From Oscillospiraceae bacterium (GTDB lineage Bacteria > Bacillota > Clostridia > Oscillospirales > Oscillospiraceae), in NCBI GenBank assembly GCA_017617795.1, contig JAFZVM010000130.1:62001-126000 (forward strand): 64,000 nt of DNA, written 5' to 3'. The translations under genes and the position numbers were made by a program. The notes beneath the pieces were generated by a model. The model worked only from the letters and a program-made list of their open reading frames with translations. It was not told the DNA's origin and searched no databases. This document shows, piece by piece, positions 57,639 through 64,000 of the stretch; within the stretch, counting starts at the first letter, position 1, and each line of letters begins with the position of its first letter.

Positions 57639-58481
57639 ATGAAGAAGATTTTTGCTCTGCTGCTGGCCGCCCTGCTGCTGGCCGTGTGCTGTTTCGCTGG
57701 CTGCGCCAAGAAGCAGGCTGCCACCCTCACCGTCGCCATCTCCCCGGACTTTGCCCCCATGGAGTTTGTGGACACCTCCAAATCCGGGCAGGACCAGTAC
57801 GTCGGCTTCGACGTGATGCTGGCCAAGTACATCGCCCAGGAAATGGGCCGGACTCTGGTGATCAAGCCCATGAGCTTCGACGCCTGTCAGGTCGCGGTGC
57901 AGACCGGCACCGTGGATATGTCCATTTCCGGCTTCTCCGTCACCGCCGAGCGTGCGGAGAACTACAACCTCTCCGATTACTATTATGCCGGTGAAAACGA
58001 GACCGAGCAGTCCATCATCACCACCAAGGAGAATGAGGGCAAGTGGACCAAGGCGGAGGACTTTGCGGGCCTCACCGTGGGCGCCCAGACCGCTTCCCTG
58101 CAGATGAACCTCTGCAATGAGCAGCTGCCGGACACCGTGACCATCAAGGAATTCTCCGATATCGGCGTGGCCGTGGAGGCCCTGAGGAACGGCAACATCG
58201 ACGCTCTGGCGGTAGCCAAGGGCAACGGCGACGCCATCATCGCCAACAACGACTCCCTGGCCTTCACCGGCTTTGAGTTCGTGGTCTCCGAGGAGGCCGA
58301 GAACAACGTCATCCTGCTGAAGAAGGGCAACGATGCTCTCACGAAGCAGGTGAACGAGATCCTGGCCAAGGCCCTGGCGGCCGGCCTCTACGGCCCCTGG
58401 TACGAGGAAGCCAAGAAGCTGGCGGGTATCGACACCGCCGCCGAGGTGGGCTACGACGAGCAGGGCAACGTGGCCGGCTGA
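57639..58481 (+). CDS. Amino-acid ABC transporter substrate-binding lipoprotein
   Basis: A 280-residue periplasmic-type binding protein (family 3 solute-binding). The signal peptide (KKIFALLLAALLLAVCCF) ends at lipobox FAGC. The mature protein has the family marks ISPDFAPMEFVD, YVGFDVMLAKYIAQEMG and the VDMSISGFSVTAERA segment. The ligand is a polar amino acid or related compound, not deducible further. First gene of a four-gene operon with permease, ATPase and an M20 hydrolase. Confidence 0.92.
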   Translation: MKKIFALLLAALLLAVCCFAGCAKKQAATLTVAISPDFAPMEFVDTSKSGQDQYVGFDVMLAKYIAQEMGRTLVIKPMSFDACQVAVQTGTVDMSISGFSVTAERAENYNLSDYYYAGENETEQSIITTKENEGKWTKAEDFAGLTVGAQTASLQMNLCNEQLPDTVTIKEFSDIGVAVEALRNGNIDALAVAKGNGDAIIANNDSLAFTGFEFVVSEEAENNVILLKKGNDALTKQVNEILAKALAAGLYGPWYEEAKKLAGIDTAAEVGYDEQGNVAG

Positions 58482-58500
58482 GTTTCGGATCCCATCCCTT

Positions 58501-58533
58501 CCCCGTCGGGCTCTTCCGGCCCGCCGGGGAAAT
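58501..58533 (+). other. Intergenic stem-loop between binding protein and permease genes
   Basis: TTCCCC/GGGGAA with inner CGGGC/GCCCG, in the 96-base gap. It has no U-run. Such hairpins often protect the binding-protein mRNA so that it is made in excess over the permease. Confidence 0.55.
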
Positions 58534-58577
58534 CCTTGTTCCTTTCCCGGCGCAAATCATGACGGGAGGTCCTTCCC

Positions 58578-59249
58578 TTGAATTATTTCAGCAACATCGT
58601 GAAGATCATGCAGAAGTACTGGCAGGTATTTCTGCTGCAGGGCGTCAGCTATACGCTGCTCCTGAGCCTGCTCACCGTGGCCTTCGGCGCCGTCCTGGGC
58701 CTGCTTCTGTATCTGGGTCGGTCGGTGCGCTTCAAGCCGCTGAACTGGCTCTGCATCGCCATTGTGGAGATCATCCGGGGCACCCCCATGCTGCTCCAGC
58801 TCTATGTGGGCTATTTCATCGTACCCAAGATCCTCCCCTTTCCGGTGACGGAATTTGCCAGCGTGGCTGTGGCCCTGTGCATCAACTCCGGCTGTTATGT
58901 TTCCGAGATCTTCCGCAGCGGCATACAGGCGGTGGACCGGGGTCAGACCGAGGCGGCCCGAAGCCTGGGTCTGAACGGCCGTCAGACCATGATGCGCATC
59001 ATCCTGCCCCAGGCCATCAAGAACATCCTCCCTGCCCTGGGCAACGAGTTCATTATGATCATCAAGGATACCTCCCTGGCCTCCACCTTCTTCGTGGGGG
59101 AGCTGATGACCGCCTGTCTGAAGGTCCGGGGCAATACGTTCCTGGCCCTGGAATGCATGACCATCGTGGGCGTGATCTATTTTGTGCTCACCTTCATCCT
59201 CAGCAAGCTGCTGGGCGCCTTTGAGAGGAGGCTGAAGGCTCATGACTGA
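58578..59249 (+). CDS. Amino-acid ABC transporter permease
   Basis: A 223-residue inner-membrane permease of the HisM/GlnP type. It starts with TTG, 7 bases after GGGAGG. Five hydrophobic segments and the EAA loop [23 protein letters not shown] (ATPase contact) are visible. Its end overlaps the ATPase gene by 8 bases. Confidence 0.92.
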   Translation: MNYFSNIVKIMQKYWQVFLLQGVSYTLLLSLLTVAFGAVLGLLLYLGRSVRFKPLNWLCIAIVEIIRGTPMLLQLYVGYFIVPKILPFPVTEFASVAVALCINSGCYVSEIFRSGIQAVDRGQTEAARSLGLNGRQTMMRIILPQAIKNILPALGNEFIMIIKDTSLASTFFVGELMTACLKVRGNTFLALECMTIVGVIYFVLTFILSKLLGAFERRLKAHD

Positions 59250-59994
59250 GAACCTCATTGAGACGATCGATCTGCACAAAAGCTTTGCCATCAAGGGCAA
59301 GGAGACGCTGCACGTTCTGAAGGGCGTCACCGAACACATCGCCAAGGGCGAGGTGGTATCCATCATCGGTCCCAGCGGCGGCGGCAAGAGCACCTTTCTC
59401 CGCTGTCTGAACCTGTTGGAGACGCCGGAGAGCGGCAAGATCATCTTCGAAGGGGTGGAGATCACCGGAGAAAAGGTGGATATCAACCTTCACCGGCAGA
59501 AGATGGGCATGGTGTTCCAGCATTTCAATGTCTTCCCGCATCTCTCTGTGATGAAGAACATCACCCTGGCCCCCGTACTCCTGGGCAAGCGCACCCAGGC
59601 TGAGGCAGACGAGCAGGCGGAGAGCCTGCTCAGCCGCGTAGGCCTGCTGGATAAGAAGGACGAGCATCCCAGCCGTCTCTCCGGCGGGCAGAAGCAGCGG
59701 CTGGCCATCGTCCGGGCTCTGGCCATGGAGCCGGATGTGATGCTGTTCGACGAGCCCACCTCCGCCCTGGACCCGGAGATGGTGGGCGAGGTGCTGGACG
59801 TCATCAAGGCGCTGGTGAAAAGCGGCATGACCTCCGTCATCGTCACCCATGAGATGGGCTTCGCCCGGGAGGTATCGGACCGGATCCTCTTTATGGACGG
59901 CGGCATCATCGCGGAATCCGGGAAGCCGGACGACATCATGAACCGCCCCCAGAATCCCAGGACAAAGGAATTTCTGAGCAAGGTGCTGTATTGA
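59242..59994 (+). CDS. Amino-acid ABC transporter ATPase
   Basis: A 250-residue ATPase of the GlnQ/HisP type. Seen: Walker A GPSGGGKS, signature LSGGQKQR, Walker [13 protein letters not shown] and the switch His in VTHEMGFA. It powers the permease and binding protein of this operon. It overlaps the permease gene by 8 bases. Confidence 0.95.
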   Translation: MTENLIETIDLHKSFAIKGKETLHVLKGVTEHIAKGEVVSIIGPSGGGKSTFLRCLNLLETPESGKIIFEGVEITGEKVDINLHRQKMGMVFQHFNVFPHLSVMKNITLAPVLLGKRTQAEADEQAESLLSRVGLLDKKDEHPSRLSGGQKQRLAIVRALAMEPDVMLFDEPTSALDPEMVGEVLDVIKALVKSGMTSVIVTHEMGFAREVSDRILFMDGGIIAESGKPDDIMNRPQNPRTKEFLSKVLY

Positions 59995-59995
59995 T

Positions 59996-61435
59996 ATGGA
60001 CTGGAAAACGGAAGCCCAGGCATGGATCGAAAAACGGGGCGGCGAATTCGCCGCCCTTTCCCATGAGATCTGGAAATATGCGGAGCTGAGCCTGCGGGAA
60101 TTCCGCTCCGCCGCGCTGTATATTGAAAAGCTGAAAGCGGAAGGTTTTGCTGTCACGGAGGATCTGGGAGGCATCCCCACCGCCTTTTCCGGCTCCTTCG
60201 GCAGCGGGAAGCCCGTCATCGGCATCCTCGGGGAGTTCGACGCTCTTTCCGGTCTCAGCCAGGCCGCGGGAGAAACGGAACATCATCCCCTGGTCCCCGG
60301 CGGTACCGGCCACGGATGCGGGCATAATATGCTGGGTGCGGCTTCCTTCGCCGCGGCCTGCGGCGTCAAGCGGTTTCTGGAGCAGAGCGGTTTGCCCGGC
60401 ACCGTGATCTTTTACGGCTGTCCCGGGGAAGAAGGCGGCGCGGCCAAAGCCTATCTGGCCCGGGAGGGCGTGTGGAAGGAGCTGGACGCGGCGCTGTGCT
60501 GGCATCCGGGAGATACCAACGAGATCACCACCGGGACCAACAATTCCTGCACCCAGGTGCTGTACAAGTTCCTGGGGATCGCCGCCCACGCCGCAGGGGA
60601 CCCGGAGCATGGGCGCAGCGCCCTGGACGCTGTGGAGCTGATGAATGTGGGCGTTCAGTTCCTGCGGGAGCATATGAAGAGCGACGCCCGCATCCACTAC
60701 GCCATCGTCGACGGCGGCGGCGTCTCCCCCAACGTGGTGCAGCCCACGGCCTCCGTTCTGTATATGGTGCGGAGCCGGGACGTGCCGGATACCCTGGCCC
60801 TCCAGGAGCGGGTGGACCGGATCGCGGAAGGGGCGGCGCTGATGACGGATACGCGCTTTGAGCGCATTTTTGTGGACGGAACGGCCGACACCGTGCCCAA
60901 TCCTCCCCTGGAGGCCTGCCTTTACGCCAATATGCAGGCGCTGCCCCTGCCGGAATACAGTCCGGCGGAATGGGACTACGCCGCCGCTCTGCGGAAGACC
61001 TATGTAAGCGAAGGTCTTCCCGGTCTGGGGGCGAAGCACGACCCGGCCATCGCGGAGCAGGTAAAAGGCATGAGCGAAAACGGGACCAAAGCCCTGAACG
61101 ATTTCCTTCTCCCCTATTACAGCGGCGAGGACTTCTCCCCCGGCTCCACGGACGTGGGGGATGTGAGCTGGCTCACGCCCGCCGCCCAGTTCACCGCTCT
61201 CTGCTTCCCCGCCGGCGCTCCCGGCCACAGCTGGCAGAACGTGAGCTGCGGCGGCAGCTCCATCGGGGACAAGGGCATGCTCTGGGCCGCCCGGGTGCTC
61301 TGCGGCGCGGCGGCGGACCTGTTTTCCGACCCGGCGATTCTGGCGGCGGCCAGAGCGGAATTTTCCCGGCGCACCGCGGACCGCGGCTACGTCTGTCCCA
61401 TCCCTCCGGATGCAGTTCCATATGTGATCGAATAA
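59996..61435 (+). CDS. M20-family amidohydrolase (AbgB-like)
   Basis: A 479-residue zinc amidohydrolase. Seen: the metal-site motif GHGCGHNMLG, FYGCPGEEGGAAKA with the catalytic Glu, WHPGDTNEI, and the final SCGGSSIGDKG. Long M20 members of the AbgB type split N-acylated amino acids or aminobenzoyl-glutamate. The gene starts 1 base after the transporter ATPase, so it likely hydrolyses the imported compound, suggesting that the transporter takes up an N-acyl amino acid or dipeptide (inference). Confidence 0.88.
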   Translation: MDWKTEAQAWIEKRGGEFAALSHEIWKYAELSLREFRSAALYIEKLKAEGFAVTEDLGGIPTAFSGSFGSGKPVIGILGEFDALSGLSQAAGETEHHPLVPGGTGHGCGHNMLGAASFAAACGVKRFLEQSGLPGTVIFYGCPGEEGGAAKAYLAREGVWKELDAALCWHPGDTNEITTGTNNSCTQVLYKFLGIAAHAAGDPEHGRSALDAVELMNVGVQFLREHMKSDARIHYAIVDGGGVSPNVVQPTASVLYMVRSRDVPDTLALQERVDRIAEGAALMTDTRFERIFVDGTADTVPNPPLEACLYANMQALPLPEYSPAEWDYAAALRKTYVSEGLPGLGAKHDPAIAEQVKGMSENGTKALNDFLLPYYSGEDFSPGSTDVGDVSWLTPAAQFTALCFPAGAPGHSWQNVSCGGSSIGDKGMLWAARVLCGAAADLFSDPAILAAARAEFSRRTADRGYVCPIPPDAVPYVIE

Positions 61436-61439
61436 CGGT

Positions 61440-61468
61440 TTGACATCCGCTGTCTTTATCTTTATAAT
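61440..61468 (+). promoter_or_regulatory. Promoter of the TRAP transporter operon
   Basis: Perfect TTGACA and TATAAT with 17 bases between, about 57 bases upstream of the dctP start. It is a full-consensus promoter. Confidence 0.85.
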
Positions 61469-61525
61469 GCATAATACTGAAGCATCAACTCTGCTCTATC
61501 GTCATGAAAACGGGAGGTAACTCAA

Positions 61526-62587
61526 ATGAAACGCACAATCGCTGTTCTGCTCATGCTGGTGCTGACCCTGGGGCTCTTTGCCTGTCTGAGCTCCTGCGGA
61601 AACAAGGACAAGGGCGGTGCACCGGCTGCCGATGACAAGGTCTACACCTTCACTCTGTCCATGCACGACCCCAAGACCACCGCCAACGCCGTGTACATCC
61701 AGAGCTGGATCGATTCCATCGACAAGGCCACGAACGGGCACGTAAAGATCACCCTCTATGACAACGCCACCCTCTCCGCCGCCACGGACATCGGCGATAA
61801 CGTGAAGAGCGCCGCCGTAGACATCGGCTGGCTCTATACCTCCTACTATGCCGGTCAGTTCCCCCTGTCCGACGTCATCAATATGCCCATGCAGGGCTTC
61901 GGCGATCCCGTGGTGAGCACCGAGGTGCTCTGGGCCCTGGCTGAGAAGTATCCCCAGGTGGAAAAGGAATGGGGAGATTTCAAGCTGCTCATGCTCTACG
62001 GCAACCCCGGCATGATCCTCTGCTCCGCCGAAAAGCCCATCCAGGGCATCGACGATCTGAAGGGCATGACCATCCGCTGCCCCTCCGGCGCCATCACGGA
62101 CGTGCTCAACGCCTGGGGCGCTTCCCCTGTGACCATGGCTCCCCCTGACCTGTACGAGGCCATCGAAAAGAAGAACATCAACGGCTACATCTTTGAGCCC
62201 GCGGGCATCTGCAACTTCTCTCTTCAGGAGATCACCAGCTACTACACCGATTATCCTCTGTATGACGGTCCCTTTGCCCTCATTATGAACAAGGCCCAGT
62301 GGGATTCCCTGCCCAAGGAATACCAGGACATCATCGACGGTCTCTCCGGCAAAGCCGCCTCTCTGGGGGCTGCCAACGCTTTCGCCGCCGACGTTGCGGC
62401 CAAACGCGAGGTCATCACCGCGGCCGGCGGCCAGTTCGTGGAGCTCCCGGCGGCCAGCGTCGCCGAGATGCAGACTGCGGCCGACTCCTATGCCGAAACC
62501 TGGATCTCCAAGATGAGCAAGGACGGCTTCGACGCCGCCGCCTATCTGGCGGACGCAAAGGCCTTCGCCGCCCAGTTCGGCAAGTAA
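61526..62587 (+). CDS. TRAP transporter substrate-binding protein (DctP family)
   Basis: A 353-residue binding protein of a sodium/proton-driven TRAP uptake system. The signal peptide (LLMLVLTLGLFACL) ends at lipobox LSSC. The mature protein has the DctP fold marks TLSMHDPKTTANAVYIQSW, LYDNATLSAATDIGDNVKSG-like segment and GMTIRCPSGAITDVLNAWGASPV with the carboxylate-binding Arg near RCP. Ligand: probably an organic acid. The start follows GGGAGGTAACTCAA. It has a consensus promoter. Confidence 0.92.
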   Translation: MKRTIAVLLMLVLTLGLFACLSSCGNKDKGGAPAADDKVYTFTLSMHDPKTTANAVYIQSWIDSIDKATNGHVKITLYDNATLSAATDIGDNVKSAAVDIGWLYTSYYAGQFPLSDVINMPMQGFGDPVVSTEVLWALAEKYPQVEKEWGDFKLLMLYGNPGMILCSAEKPIQGIDDLKGMTIRCPSGAITDVLNAWGASPVTMAPPDLYEAIEKKNINGYIFEPAGICNFSLQEITSYYTDYPLYDGPFALIMNKAQWDSLPKEYQDIIDGLSGKAASLGAANAFAADVAAKREVITAAGGQFVELPAASVAEMQTAADSYAETWISKMSKDGFDAAAYLADAKAFAAQFGK

Positions 62588-62601
62588 ACCTGTTTCTTTA
62601 C

Positions 62602-62632
62602 ACGTTCCCACTGCTCACGGCGGTGGGAACGT
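62602..62632 (+). other. Intergenic stem-loop between dctP and dctM
   Basis: ACGTTCCCAC and GTGGGAACGT, perfect 10-bp stem with an 11-base loop, about 15 bases after dctP. No U-run. It may stabilise dctP mRNA. Confidence 0.6.
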
Positions 62633-62684
62633 ATCTGTATTGTTTTGCTGTCAGCGAATCGTGATCGAAAGGATGTGCGTGTCT

Positions 62685-64000
62685 ATGGATCCAATCACCG
62701 TAGGCGTGATCGGCATCATCATTTTCCTTGTCCTGATCTTTATGGGGATGAATATCGGTCTGGCCCTGCTTCTGGTGGGCTTCTGCGGCTACGCTCTGGT
62801 GGTGAACCCCACCGCCGCGCTCTCCCAGCTGCGCACAGACCCGGCCACCCAGGCCAGCACCTATTCCTTCATGGTGGTCCCTCTGTTCATTTTGATGGGC
62901 AATTTCGCCTACCATGCCGGGCTTTCCGGTGGTCTTTACAGCTGCGCCAACAAATGGCTCAACCGGCTGCCCGGTTCTCTCGCCTGCGCCACCGTAGCCG
63001 CCTGCGCCGGCTTCGGCGCCATCTGCGGTTCCTGCGCCGCCACCTGCGCCACCATGGGCACCATCTCCATCCCGGAGATGCGCAGATACGGCTACAATGA
63101 CCGGCTGGCCACCGGCTCCATCGCCATGGGCGGCACCCTGGGGATCCTGATCCCCCCCAGCACCCCCATGATCATCTACTGCATCATGGCGGAGGCCAGC
63201 ATCGGCAAGCTGTTCATCGCCGGGATCCTGCCCGGGATCATGATGGCAGTGCTCTGCATGGCCACCATCATCATCCAGGTGCTGCATAATCCGGCTCTGG
63301 CCCCCAAGGGGGAGAAGTATTCCTGGAAGGAGCGGCTCATCTCCCTGAAGGGGCTCATCGGCGTGGTGATCCTCTTCGGCATCGTCCTGGGCGGGATGTT
63401 CTCCGGCGTCTTCTCCGTGAACCAGTCCGCCGCCATCGGCGCTTTCCTGGCCCTCATCATCATGATCGTGAACATGTGCCTGCAGCGCAGCTTCACCTGG
63501 AAGGAATTCTGGAGCAAATTCAAGGACGCCATGTGGACCACCATCCGCACCTTTGCCATGACCTTCCTGATCATCATCGGAGCCAGCCTCTTCTGCAAGT
63601 TCCTCACCATCACCCAGATCCCCATGCGCCTGGCCGCCTACATCGGCGGGCTGAACGTATCCAAGTATGTCATCATCGCCCTTATGACCCTGGTCTATCT
63701 CTTCCTGGGTATGATCATGGACGAGCTGCCCATGATCATGCTGACGGTCCCCATCTTCTGGCCCATTGCCAAGGCGCTGGGCTTCGACGTGGTCTGGTTC
63801 GGGATCTACATCATCCTCAGCATGGAGCTGGGCGCCATTTCTCCCCCGGTGGGTCTGAACTGCTTCATCATCTCCGGCGTGGCCAAGGATGTGCCGCTTG
63901 GCACCATATATAAAGGCGCTCTGCCCTTTATGCTGACCATCTTCGTGGGCATCGCCCTGCTGGCAGCCTTCCCTCAGATCGCCCTGGTGCTGCCCAATCT
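62685..64000 (+). CDS. TRAP transporter large permease DctM (C-terminus beyond window)
   Basis: About 438 residues visible, open at the window end, so nearly the full length of a typical DctM (about 425-450). Seen: ten or more hydrophobic segments, YSFMVVPLFILMGNFAYHAG, GGTLGILIPPSTPMIIY (typical of DctM), and MELGAISPPVGLNCF. Start: the ATG at 62685 follows AAAGGA; an in-frame ATG four codons earlier lies on that site. No dctQ small-subunit gene lies between dctP and dctM; the gap is only 97 bases. Confidence 0.9.
   Translation, partial: MDPITVGVIGIIIFLVLIFMGMNIGLALLLVGFCGYALVVNPTAALSQLRTDPATQASTYSFMVVPLFILMGNFAYHAGLSGGLYSCANKWLNRLPGSLACATVAACAGFGAICGSCAATCATMGTISIPEMRRYGYNDRLATGSIAMGGTLGILIPPSTPMIIYCIMAEASIGKLFIAGILPGIMMAVLCMATIIIQVLHNPALAPKGEKYSWKERLISLKGLIGVVILFGIVLGGMFSGVFSVNQSAAIGAFLALIIMIVNMCLQRSFTWKEFWSKFKDAMWTTIRTFAMTFLIIIGASLFCKFLTITQIPMRLAAYIGGLNVSKYVIIALMTLVYLFLGMIMDELPMIMLTVPIFWPIAKALGFDVVWFGIYIILSMELGAISPPVGLNCFIISGVAKDVPLGTIYKGALPFMLTIFVGIALLAAFPQIALVLPN

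Overview
The window looks like a GC-rich member of the Clostridia (Bacillota), probably an anaerobic gut or rumen commensal. Evidence: strong purine-rich ribosome binding sites, a T-box leader, a preQ1-I-like leader, a glycyl radical enzyme, a superoxide-reductase-like domain, the Clostridia-type order DUF1385-prmC-recA-recX-rimO-pgsA, and no oxidases or cytochromes. Many promoters match the -35/-10 consensus with 17 bp spacing, so promoter calls here are better supported than usual. Both window ends cut genes: an iron alcohol dehydrogenase on the left and a TRAP large permease on the right. || Layout. 1-8 kb: alcohol dehydrogenase, a CobW GTPase operon with a His-rich partner and a phosphoesterase, an SH3b membrane protein, DUF1015, two short-chain dehydrogenases, and a VUT queuosine-precursor transporter behind a preQ1-I-like leader. 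8-9.5 kb: tRNA-Ser, a cluster of small palindromic repeats, and a ZIP metal transporter. 9.7-14.3 kb: rhamnulose-1-phosphate aldolase, a glycyl radical enzyme of unknown substrate with no activase nearby, and a bicupin protein. 14.4-18.7 kb: small accessory genes, including a helix-turn-helix/superoxide-reductase fusion, an HD/acetyltransferase fusion, an EamA transporter, a deformylase and ElaA. 18.8-24 kb: a MarR-controlled heterodimeric ABC exporter whose promoter is bracketed by a perfect inverted repeat. 24-38.4 kb: housekeeping (dacF-like, thiI, cinA, a lipoprotein plus two-component system, DUF1385, prmC, recA, recX, rimO, pgsA). 38.4-44 kb: an alanine-type aminotransferase under a T-box with a probable GCC (Ala) specifier, then a hydrolase, an acetyltransferase, an rRNA/tRNA methylase, deoD and mtnA. 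44-47.3 kb: UroD-like methyltransferase, pyrR, metallo-beta-lactamase-fold hydrolase. 47.4-51.9 kb: a long palindrome, then the cobalamin operon cobT-cobU-cobS-cobU-like-phosphatase-gluQRS. 52-64 kb: acetyltransferase, MATE pump, a divergent orphan molybdopterin-hydroxylase-type protein, a short-chain dehydrogenase, an amino-acid ABC transporter operon with an M20 amidohydrolase, and a TRAP transporter. || Most interesting: the orphan glycyl radical enzyme (Cys-Val-Trp-Pro where eliminases carry Cys-Val-Glu-Pro), the xanthine-dehydrogenase-like protein that appears to lack the canonical motifs and partner subunits, the MarR/ABC locus with an FDP-repeat N-terminal extension, and the RNA leaders. 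No CRISPR array, phage, transposase or plasmid gene was recognised. Everything was read by eye; no search or folding program was run.
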